Shown here: piece by piece, positions 57,543 to 64,000 of the stretch
Numbering within the stretch: the stretch's first letter is position 1
Layout: the number at the start of each line of letters is the position of its first letter
Assembly (NCBI RefSeq): GCF_027947575.1
Contig: NZ_CP116256.1
Span: forward strand, 3,348,001-3,412,000
Source: Streptomyces rubrogriseus
Lineage (GTDB): Bacteria > Actinomycetota > Actinomycetes > Streptomycetales > Streptomycetaceae
Length of the DNA stretch: 64,000 bases
Direction of reading: 5' to 3'
Translations under genes and position numbers: made by a program
Notes under the pieces: generated by a model
What the model saw: the letters and a program-made list of their open reading frames with translations, nothing else
Database searches by the model: none
Told to the model about the DNA's origin: nothing

Positions 57543-57571
57543 TTGACCTTTGTAATGGTCCATACCAAAAT
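57543..57571 (+). promoter_or_regulatory. Promoter with dre-like (DasR-type) operator
   Basis: TTGACC (57543-57548) and CAAAAT (57566-57571) form a -35/-10 pair with 17-base spacing. In the spacer and -10, TGGTCCATACCA (57556-57567) matches 10 of 12 bases of the dre core TGGTCTAGACCA bound by the GlcNAc regulator DasR and seen at chitinase promoters. Repression by DasR or a related GntR regulator of the sugar-binding lipoprotein downstream is inferred. Confidence 0.65.
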
Positions 57572-57679
57572 CCCAGACACCCGTTCGAGCCTCGGGCTCG
57601 TCCCCCACGTCGGGTCTCCCTTCGCGTGTGCAGGACACACCTGCCCGCGCCCTCTGTTCGTCAGTCAGAAGGACCCCTC

Positions 57680-58948
57680 GTGAGACGTCGCCTGCTCGCC
57701 CTTGTCTGTGTGTCCGCCACCGTGCTCAGCGGCTGCGGCCTGATCTCGCAGGACGGCGGGAGCGAGCGGCACACCGTCACCGTGTGGCTGATGAAGGACA
57801 GTGCCTCGCAGGACTTCCTGAAGCGGTTCACCGAGGGCTTCGAGGCCGACCACCCCGACCTCGACCTGGACATCCGCATCCAGGAGTGGACCGGGATCGG
57901 CGACAAGGTGCAGGCCGCGCTGAAGGCCGACGGCACGGACGGACCCGACGTCGTCGAGGTCGGCAACACCCAGGTCCCGCAGTACGCGGAGGGCGGCCGG
58001 CTGCAGGACCTGACCCTGGAGTCGATGCGCGACTGGGGCATCCGCGACTGGCTGCCGGGTCTCGCCGAACCGGGGCAGTGGATGTCCCAGCAGTTCGGCA
58101 TCCCCTGGTACGCCGCCAACCGCGTCGTCATCTACCGCAAGGACCTCTTCGAGCAGGCCGGCATCAACGAGCCGCCCCGCACCCGCGAGGAGTGGCTCAC
58201 CGCCACGGAGAAGCTCGACAAGAACGGCGACCAGGGCATCTACCTGGCCGGACAGGACTGGTACACGCTCTCCGGATTCATCTGGGACGAGGGCGGCGAA
58301 CTCGCCACCCAGGACGGCGAGGGCGGCGTCTGGACGGGCGCGCTGGACTCCGCGGCGGCCCTGCGCGGCATGGACTTCTACCGCGAACTGCAGGCCCTGG
58401 GCGACGGCCCGGTCGACGCCGACGAGGAACACCCGCCGCAGGCCGGGGTCTTCGCGAAGGGACAGGTCGCGCAGATCATCGCGGTGCCGGGCCAGGCCCA
58501 GTCCATCCTGCGCGAGAACCCCGAACTCAAGGGCAGGATCGGCTTCTTCCCCGTGCCCGGCAAGAGCGCCGACAAGCCCGGCGCCGTCTTCACCGGCGGC
58601 TCCGACCTCGTCGTCCCGAAGAACACCGACCAGGAGGACGGCGCCCGTGCCGTGGTCGAGGCGCTGGTGAGCACCAAGTGGAACACCGACCTGGCCCGCA
58701 CCATGAACTACGTCCCCAACAAGAAGTCGCTCGCCAAGGACGTCTCCGGCGAGGAGGGCATCGAGGCCATGGCGGCCGGCGCCGCACAGGGCCGGGCGAC
58801 CCCCGGTACGCCCCGCTGGGGCGCGGTCGAGGCGGACAACCCGATCAAGGAGTACATGACGAACGTGCTCAAGGGGGCGAAGGCGAAGTCGGAGGCCCGC
58901 AAGGCCTCCGACCGCATCACCGAACTGCTGGACGTCAACACGCGCTGA
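57680..58948 (+). CDS. Orphan sugar-binding lipoprotein (family-1 solute-binding protein)
   Basis: A 422-residue lipoprotein with lipobox LSGC (about residues 16-19), then HTVTVWLMKDSASQDFLKRF and the family-1 sugar-binding fold (WYAANRVVIYRKDLFEQAGI, FTGGSDLVVPKNT). It captures an oligosaccharide for an ABC importer, but no permease or ATPase is adjacent. The dre-like operator upstream suggests chitobiose or another aminosugar, and the sequence is compatible with NgcE/DasA-type proteins. GTG start at 57680; AAGGA is 7 bases upstream. A hairpin ends the unit. Confidence 0.88.
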   Translation: MRRRLLALVCVSATVLSGCGLISQDGGSERHTVTVWLMKDSASQDFLKRFTEGFEADHPDLDLDIRIQEWTGIGDKVQAALKADGTDGPDVVEVGNTQVPQYAEGGRLQDLTLESMRDWGIRDWLPGLAEPGQWMSQQFGIPWYAANRVVIYRKDLFEQAGINEPPRTREEWLTATEKLDKNGDQGIYLAGQDWYTLSGFIWDEGGELATQDGEGGVWTGALDSAAALRGMDFYRELQALGDGPVDADEEHPPQAGVFAKGQVAQIIAVPGQAQSILRENPELKGRIGFFPVPGKSADKPGAVFTGGSDLVVPKNTDQEDGARAVVEALVSTKWNTDLARTMNYVPNKKSLAKDVSGEEGIEAMAAGAAQGRATPGTPRWGAVEADNPIKEYMTNVLKGAKAKSEARKASDRITELLDVNTR

Positions 58949-58958
58949 CCGACGGGTG

Positions 58959-58982
58959 CCGGGGCGCGGGCCGGCGCCCCGG
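58959..58982. terminator. Hairpin between the binding-protein gene and egtD
   Basis: CCGGGGCGC (58959-58967) and GCGCCCCGG (58974-58982) form a 9-bp perfect stem with a 6-base loop in the 36-base gap between the convergent genes. Confidence 0.75.
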
Positions 58983-58984
58983 AC

Positions 58985-59956
58985 TCAGCGCGCCACGCTC
59001 AGCGACAGGGCGAAACGCTCCTCGCCGTCCGTCCACCAGTGGGCCAGGTCGAGACCGGCCGCCGCCAGCTCGGCCCGCACACCCTCGCGCCGGAACTTCG
59101 CGGACACCTCGGTGCGCAACTCCTCCCCGTCCGCGAAGTCCACGGCCAGGTCGAGCGCCTGGATCTTCACGGTCTGCGCGGTGCGCGAGCGCAGCCGCAT
59201 CTCGATCCACTCCCGTTCGGCGTTCCACAGCGCCACGTGATCGAAGGCCGCGGGCGCGAAGTCGGCCTCCAGCTCGCGGTTCACCACGGACAGCACGTTC
59301 TTGTTGAACTCGGCCGTCACCCCGGCCGCGTCGTCGTAGGCGCGGACCAGCACCCCTTCGTCCTTGACCAGGTCCGTGCCCAGCAGCAGGGTGTCGCCCG
59401 GGGACAGCAGGGAGCGCACGGAGGCCAGGAACCCGGCGCGTTCCCCGGGCAGCAGGTTGCCGATGGTGCCGCCGAGGAACGCCACCAGCCGGGGGCCCGG
59501 CGTGTCGGGCAGCGTCAGCCCACCCGTGAAGTCGGCGATCAGCGCGTGCACCTGGAGGCCGGGACGCTCGGCGACGAGCGCCTGCCCGGCCTGGGTGAGG
59601 GCGCTCTCGCTCACGTCGACCGGCACGTAGCCGCGCAGCCCGTTCCGCCCGGTCAGCGCGTCCAGCAGCACCCGCGTCTTCTCCGAGGAGCCGGAGCCCA
59701 GCTCCACCAGCGTGCGCGCACCGGTCGCCGCCGCGATCTCCCCGGCCCGGTCGACGAGGATCTCCCGCTCGGCCCGGGTCGGGTAGTACTCGGGCAGCGC
59801 GGTGATCGCCTCGAACAGCTCGCTGCCCCGCGCGTCGTAGAACCACTTCGGCGGCAGCCACTTGGGCGTGCTCGTCAGGCCCGCCAGGACGTCGGCGCGC
59901 AGGGCGGCGTCCGTGGCGTCCTCGGGCAGCGTCCGGGTCAGACGGAACTGGCTCAC
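58985..59956 (-). CDS. egtD: L-histidine N-alpha-methyltransferase EgtD
   Basis: A 323-residue methyltransferase that trimethylates histidine to hercynine with SAM, the first committed step of ergothioneine synthesis. LVELGSGSSEKTRVLLDAL binds SAM; the N-terminal PKWLPPKWFYDARGSELFEA and FLGGTIGNLLPGER are EgtD marks. GTG start overlaps the egtC stop (GTGA), making it last of a four-gene operon. An extension upstream would only read into egtC in another frame. Confidence 0.95.
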   Translation of the reverse strand: MSQFRLTRTLPEDATDAALRADVLAGLTSTPKWLPPKWFYDARGSELFEAITALPEYYPTRAEREILVDRAGEIAAATGARTLVELGSGSSEKTRVLLDALTGRNGLRGYVPVDVSESALTQAGQALVAERPGLQVHALIADFTGGLTLPDTPGPRLVAFLGGTIGNLLPGERAGFLASVRSLLSPGDTLLLGTDLVKDEGVLVRAYDDAAGVTAEFNKNVLSVVNRELEADFAPAAFDHVALWNAEREWIEMRLRSRTAQTVKIQALDLAVDFADGEELRTEVSAKFRREGVRAELAAAGLDLAHWWTDGEERFALSLSVAR

Positions 59957-60768
59957 GTGCGGGGCTCCTTCGCAGAGACGAAAGCGTCGGTCGGGCCGAG
60001 GGCGGGGGCGGCGGTCCCGCCCGGGTCCTTGAGCGGGGTCAGTCGCACGTCCGTGCGGCTCGCCGCCAGCAGGGTGCGGTCGGGGACCTCCTGCCAGTGG
60101 GGGTCGTCGTCGTACGGCTCGGAGGCGACGACCGTGCCGCCATCCGGGTGGGACAGGTACCACAGGGTGTCGCCCCAGGTGGTGGCGGTGACGGTGGAGC
60201 CGTTGGTGAGGAGCAGGTTGAGCCGGGAGGCCGGGGCCGCCGCGGCGACCTCCAGCACCGTCTCGGCCAGCGCCCGGCCCTCGTCGTCCCCGGCCCGCAG
60301 CCGGGCCAGGACCAGCGCCCACACGAGCGCCGAGTCGTTGCGCGCCTCCAGCGACAGCAGCTCCCCGGGCGGCAGCGTCGCGGCCACCGGAGCCAGCGAC
60401 CCCGGCCAGCCCGCCACCGCGCCGTTGTGGCTGAACAGCCAGGTCCCCGCGGCGAACGGCGCTGCGGCCGCCTCCGCGTCGGCACCGGCCAGCGTCGCGT
60501 CCCGCACCGCCGCGAGCAGCGCGCCGGTCCGCACCACCCGGGCGAGGTCGGCGAAGGACTGGTCCGCCCAGATCGGGCCGGCCCGCCGGTACCGGGCGGG
60601 CACCGGATCGCCGTCGGCGTACCAGCCGACGCCGAACCCGTCGGCGTTGACCGTGCCGTACCGCTGGTGCCGCGGCGCCCACGACTGGCGGTACAGACCG
60701 TGCGGCGGCGTCACGAGGAGTTCCCCGAGCGGCTCCGCGGGGCCCACATAGGCAAGGTGACGGCACAT
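59953..60768 (-). CDS. egtC: Ergothioneine amidohydrolase EgtC
   Basis: A 271-residue class-II glutamine amidotransferase-type hydrolase with Cys2 as N-terminal nucleophile (MCRHLAYVG). It removes glutamate from gamma-glutamyl-hercynyl-cysteine sulphoxide. GTVNADGFGVGWY and LFSHNGAVAGWPG are family motifs. The ATG overlaps the egtB stop (ATGA). Confidence 0.95.
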   Translation of the reverse strand: MCRHLAYVGPAEPLGELLVTPPHGLYRQSWAPRHQRYGTVNADGFGVGWYADGDPVPARYRRAGPIWADQSFADLARVVRTGALLAAVRDATLAGADAEAAAAPFAAGTWLFSHNGAVAGWPGSLAPVAATLPPGELLSLEARNDSALVWALVLARLRAGDDEGRALAETVLEVAAAAPASRLNLLLTNGSTVTATTWGDTLWYLSHPDGGTVVASEPYDDDPHWQEVPDRTLLAASRTDVRLTPLKDPGGTAAPALGPTDAFVSAKEPRT

Positions 60769-62102
60769 CAGGCGGCCTCCGCCGACCGGGCGGTGCGGAA
60801 CCCGGAGAAGATCTGCCGGCGGACCGGATAGTCCCAGTTGCGGAACGTGCCCCGGCAGGCCACCGCGTCCACGGCGAAGGAACCGCCGCGCAGCACCTTG
60901 TACTCGGGGCCGAAGAAGACCTCCGAGTACTCCTTGTACGGGAACGCCCGGAAGCCCGGGTACGGGGCGAAGTCGCTCGACGTCCACTCCCAGACGTCGC
61001 CGATCAACTGACGTACACCGAGCGGCGACTCACCGGCCGGATAGCTGCCCGCGGGTGCCGGGCGCAGGTGCCGCTGCCCCAGGTTGGCGTGCTCGGGGCC
61101 CGGGTCGGCGTCGCCCCAGGGATAGCGCATGACGCGGTCCCCGGCCGGGTCGTACCGCGCCGCCTTCTCCCACTCGGCCTCGGTGGGCAGCCGGCGTCCG
61201 GCCCAGCGGGCGTACGCGTCGGCCTCGTACCAGCACACGTGCAGCACCGGCTCGTCGGCCGGTACCGCCTCGGTCACCCCGAAGCGGCGCCGCAGCCACT
61301 GCCCGCCGTCCCGGCGCCAGAACAGCGGGGCGGTGACGGCGTGCCGGCGGATGTGGTCCCAGCCCTCGGGGGTCCACCAGCGTGGGTCGTCGTAGCCGCC
61401 GTCGTCGATGAACGCCCGGTAGGCGCCGTTGGTCACCGGGACGGTGTCGATGAAGTAGGGCGCCACCTCGCGCCGGTGCGCGGGGCGTTCGTTGTCCAGG
61501 GCCCACGGCTCGGTCGAGGTGCCCATGGCGAACGGGCCGCCCGGCACCAGGACTTCGGCCGGCCCGGTGAACAGCCCCGCCGGATCCGGGTCGGGCGCGG
61601 TCAGCGCCTGCGGCCCCTTGCGCAGCTGGTGCGTGATCAGCATGGTCTCGTCGTGCTGCTGCTCGTGCTGGGCGATCATCCCGAAGGCGAAGCCCGCCTC
61701 GGTCAGCCGCGTCCCGTCGAACGCGGTGGCCTCCAGCACGTCCAGGGCCCGCCCGCGCACGTCCGAGGCGTACCTGCGGGCCTCGGCGGGCGACAGCAGG
61801 GGCAGGCTCGGCCGCTCGGAGCGCGGATGCTCGAAGGCGTCGTACAGGCTGTCGATCTCCGGGCGTATCGCCTCCTGCCCGGCGACCGCGCGCAGCAGCC
61901 ACTGCTCCTCCTGGTTGCCGATGTGCGCCAGGTCCCACACCAGCGGGGACATCAGCGGCGACACCTGGGCGGTCAGGTCGGGACCCTCCACGCAGCTGGT
62001 CAGCAGCGTGGTGCGCTCGCGGGCGGTGACCAGCGTGGTCAGGGCCCGCTCCCGCAGGGCCTCGGCGGTGGTGGTCGCAGGCGCGTCGGTGGGGTCGGTC
62101 AT
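60768..62102 (-). CDS. egtB: Ergothioneine sulphoxide synthase EgtB
   Basis: A 444-residue non-haem iron enzyme joining hercynine to gamma-glutamylcysteine with O2. The N-terminal DinB-like domain has iron ligands HIGN and HEQQHDE (the HX3HXE motif), and the C-terminal FGE-sulfatase/C-type lectin domain runs from FAMGTSTEPWALDNERPAHR to LRGGSFAVDAVACRGTFRNW. The start ATG overlaps the egtA stop (ATGA). Confidence 0.96.
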   Translation of the reverse strand: MTDPTDAPATTTAEALRERALTTLVTARERTTLLTSCVEGPDLTAQVSPLMSPLVWDLAHIGNQEEQWLLRAVAGQEAIRPEIDSLYDAFEHPRSERPSLPLLSPAEARRYASDVRGRALDVLEATAFDGTRLTEAGFAFGMIAQHEQQHDETMLITHQLRKGPQALTAPDPDPAGLFTGPAEVLVPGGPFAMGTSTEPWALDNERPAHRREVAPYFIDTVPVTNGAYRAFIDDGGYDDPRWWTPEGWDHIRRHAVTAPLFWRRDGGQWLRRRFGVTEAVPADEPVLHVCWYEADAYARWAGRRLPTEAEWEKAARYDPAGDRVMRYPWGDADPGPEHANLGQRHLRPAPAGSYPAGESPLGVRQLIGDVWEWTSSDFAPYPGFRAFPYKEYSEVFFGPEYKVLRGGSFAVDAVACRGTFRNWDYPVRRQIFSGFRTARSAEAA

Positions 62103-63400
62103 GAGCGGGTCTCCCTCCCGTGCGGGCCACGGTCCGCGCCGCCCGGCATGTCCAGCAGATCGTCGGCGGGGCAGCGGCCCCTCAGGACGTAGCGCTCCCG
62201 GTACGCGGCGACGGCGTCCGTCACCTCGGTGCCCGCGCCGAGCCGGGGCAGCGCGGCGAGTGCCGCGGTGAAACACGTGACGGCTGCCTCGCGCAGCTCG
62301 GGATCGGTGAGGGCGTCACGGGCCGCGTCCTCGTACAGCGGATTGTGCGGCGCGGCCAGGCCCAGGGTGCGCTCCGCCAGGGGCTTGACGGCCCGGTAGG
62401 CGGTCTCGGTGGCCTCGGGGTCGTCGAACAGCGCGGCGGTCACCGCCAGCGGCACGATCCAGCCGTCGTCCCCGGGCTGCGCGTCGATCATGCGCAGCTC
62501 CAGGTGGCCGCGCGGCCTGACCGGCGGGAAGAGCGTGGTGAGGTGGTAGTCGAGGTCCTCCCGGGTCGGCGGCCGGGGCACCAGCTCGCGGGTCCACTCC
62601 CGCAGCGTCAGGCCCTCCGGCACGTCCCAGGGGCCGCCGTCGCGGCGCACGCACATCACCGGGGCGTCCAGCACGTGCCGCGCCCAGGTGCCGCGCGGGT
62701 CGCTGTCCAGCGGGGGACCGCCCGCCCGCCCGGCGCCGATCTGCGTCCACCGCAGCTGCCGGGTGGACCGCCAGCCGGTGGGGCGCCCGCCGGACAGCGG
62801 GGAGTTGGCGAACGCGGCCAGCAGGACCGCGCCCAGGTGATGGGCCAGCCACCACCGGCGCACATGCCCCAGCGGCCCCGGCTCCTCGTGCCCGGCGTCC
62901 ACGCACACCTGCACCGAGGCGGAGGAGCACATCATGAAGCGGCCACCGGGGCCGGTGCGGTCGAGACAGGACTCCATGGCGTCGTAGCGCGGCTGCCGCA
63001 GGTACCGGCGCGGCGCCTGCCAGGGATCGTGGCCGAGGCCGACCAGGGCGAGGCCGTCCTCGCGCAGCACGGCGCGGACGGCTTCCAGGTCGGCGGAGAC
63101 GGCGCGGACGCACTCCGTCAGCGAGGCGGCGGGGAGCGAACTCAGCTCCAGCTGGCCGCCGGGTTCGACGGTCAGCGCCGACCTCAGGGGAACGGCCCGC
63201 AGCGCGGTGTAGACCGCACGGAGCCGTTCGGGTGACACGGGGAGCCGCGGCGCGCGCAGCTCGTGGACGAGCCATTCCACCTCGACGCCGAGGAGCCTGG
63301 GCGGACCGGTCTTGAAGCAGATGCCGCGGACCAGCGCCTCGACCTCGGCCTCACTGACCGCGGTACGTGGCCGGATACAGCCACCAACCGAATCGGACAT
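62099..63400 (-). CDS. egtA: Glutamate-cysteine ligase EgtA
   Basis: A 433-residue GCS2-type ligase that makes gamma-glutamylcysteine, the sulphur donor for EgtB. GVEVEWLVHELR and TVEPGGQLELSSLP carry the ATP/Mg-binding acids, and LEDGL-like and GHLELRMIDAQPGDDGW segments follow. The ATG at 63400 (MSDSVGG) is chosen because AGGAGG lies 8 bases upstream; a longer frame to 63508 lacks this. First gene of egtABCD. Confidence 0.95.
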   Translation of the reverse strand: MSDSVGGCIRPRTAVSEAEVEALVRGICFKTGPPRLLGVEVEWLVHELRAPRLPVSPERLRAVYTALRAVPLRSALTVEPGGQLELSSLPAASLTECVRAVSADLEAVRAVLREDGLALVGLGHDPWQAPRRYLRQPRYDAMESCLDRTGPGGRFMMCSSASVQVCVDAGHEEPGPLGHVRRWWLAHHLGAVLLAAFANSPLSGGRPTGWRSTRQLRWTQIGAGRAGGPPLDSDPRGTWARHVLDAPVMCVRRDGGPWDVPEGLTLREWTRELVPRPPTREDLDYHLTTLFPPVRPRGHLELRMIDAQPGDDGWIVPLAVTAALFDDPEATETAYRAVKPLAERTLGLAAPHNPLYEDAARDALTDPELREAAVTCFTAALAALPRLGAGTEVTDAVAAYRERYVLRGRCPADDLLDMPGGADRGPHGRETRS

Positions 63401-63591
63401 GTCGGGATCCTCCTGAGATTCCACCATGCCGCCGGCCCCTCTGCGGTGGGCCGGGCCGGCACACTCGTCCCACCCAAGACCCTCGTGCCGCTCCGCACAA
63501 GGATGCATTTCGGGACGTTCCCGCTCGGTAATCTCCGCGATCCGCCCGTTTCCGAGGGCTTTCCACGTCGTTCGCCGATCGGGAAACTCCG

Positions 63592-63627
63592 TTGCACCGC
63601 ACCCTCAGCATCACCCAGGATTCCCGC
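63592..63627 (+). promoter_or_regulatory. Candidate promoter giving a leaderless transcript
   Basis: TTGCAC (63592-63597) and CAGGAT (63616-63621) are 18 bases apart, and an ATG follows 6 bases after the -10. This spacing would put the transcription start at or next to the ATG at 63628. It lies in the gap divergent from egtA. Confidence 0.5.
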
Positions 63628-63690
63628 ATGAGCACGACGGAGGAGACCGCGCCGCGCGCGGTCACGGCGTCCACGGGGGTGGCGCCGTGA
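63628..63690 (+). CDS. 20-residue ORF coupled to the PARG gene
   Basis: ATG to TGA encodes MSTTEETAPRAVTASTGVAP, with high G/C third positions. The TGA overlaps the GTG of the next gene (GTGA). It may be a leader peptide whose translation opens the PARG start, or its own small protein. It has no ribosome site and probably is read from a leaderless mRNA. Alternatively it is a chance open frame. Confidence 0.45.
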   Translation: MSTTEETAPRAVTASTGVAP

Positions 63691-64000
63691 GCGCGCGCCT
63701 GCGGGGCATCGCACAGCAGACGGAGCAGATCGTCGCGGCCGGGTCCTACCTCACGCCCGACGGGCGTGAGGTGCCCCTCGCGGCCGCGGTCGGGGCGGCC
63801 CGGGACGGGACGCGGATGTACGGGCCGGGACCCGTCGAGGTGACCGTTCCGGCCGGGGCGCGCACGGTCTTCGAGGTCACCGGCGAGAGCAGCCTGGAGG
63901 CCGCCCGGCGGCTCGGCGGCGACGTCGCCGTGCTCAACTTCGCCTCCGCGCGCAATCCCGGCGGCGGCTACCTCAACGGCGCCCAGGCCCAGGAGGAGGC
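63687..64000 (+). CDS. Microbial-type poly(ADP-ribose) glycohydrolase (TIGR02452), partial
   Basis: The first 104 residues are visible and the gene runs off the right edge. The PARG signature GGG-X7-QEE is intact (NPGGGYLNGAQAQEE), following VLNFASARNP, as in the macrodomain-fold TIGR02452 family that removes ADP-ribose chains from proteins. GTG start overlaps the upstream 20-residue ORF. The N-terminal 50 residues are the variable accessory part usual in these proteins. Confidence 0.85.
   Translation, partial: MSARLRGIAQQTEQIVAAGSYLTPDGREVPLAAAVGAARDGTRMYGPGPVEVTVPAGARTVFEVTGESSLEAARRLGGDVAVLNFASARNPGGGYLNGAQAQEE

Overview
The window is about 72% G+C with dense genes, GTG/TTG starts, GGAGG-type ribosome sites and almost exclusively G/C third codon positions. 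This is chromosomal DNA of a Streptomyces. Gene content and order (a wax ester synthase/DGAT gene, rmdA, sdh, olsBA, egtABCD) match what I recall of the SCO0910-SCO0960 region of S. coelicolor A3(2) or its close relative S. lividans. That assignment is from memory and was not checked. I recognised no rRNA, tRNA, CRISPR array, insertion sequence or prophage.

Layout. 1-4.4 kb: end of a DMT transporter, a FhuF-like [2Fe-2S] protein with a repeat tail, and glgA-glgC (ADP-glucose and alpha-glucan synthesis). 4.4-9.6 kb: an operon of two secreted glycosidases (PA14-GH2 and GH92) behind a doubled ACATCGATGT operator. 9.6-14.4 kb: a DGAT, an SDR protein with a zinc ribbon and altered active site, a degenerate HD-like protein, a 58-aa orphan peptide and an acetyltransferase. 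14.5-23.4 kb: a LacI-controlled locus for a mannose-containing glycan (binding lipoprotein, two permeases, a cytoplasmic clan GH-A glycosidase and a GH38 alpha-mannosidase). 23.4-35.8 kb: membrane, signalling and envelope genes, namely a lipase-maturation-factor-like protein, a PAS-GAF-PP2C-HATPase phosphatase, a Fpg/Nei glycosylase, an ECF sigma/anti-sigma pair, a CapA-like lipoprotein, a MarR/hydrolase pair, an APC permease, a universal stress protein and a polysaccharide deacetylase. 35.8-40.8 kb: sortase and several exported or membrane proteins, including a frameshifted proline-rich one and a two-repeat lipoprotein. 41-44 kb: a DUF574 methyltransferase overlapping rmdA (c-di-GMP turnover). 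44-50.4 kb: two LysR regulators, an NmrA-like protein and the sdhCAB-type operon. 50.5-53.2 kb: olsB-olsA (ornithine lipid) and a PRC-barrel/DUF2382 protein. 53.2-57.4 kb: a UvrA2 paralogue, an LLM flavoprotein, a HAD phosphatase and dodecin. 57.4-64 kb: an orphan sugar-binding lipoprotein with a dre-like operator, the ergothioneine operon egtABCD on the minus strand, and the start of a microbial PARG gene.

How parts fit together. The two glycosidase loci form a plausible pathway: secreted GH92 and GH2 trim mannose-rich glycans outside the cell, the ABC system imports the products, and cytoplasmic GH-A and GH38 enzymes finish degradation. The ABC system has no local ATPase, so a shared one (MsiK in Streptomyces) must serve it. 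Carbon storage appears twice (glgA/glgC and DGAT). Redox and stress functions (egt, dodecin, LLM flavoprotein, USP, UvrA2) cluster toward the right. Convergent gene pairs are often separated by strong perfect hairpins. Regulators commonly sit next to inverted repeats that look like their own operators.
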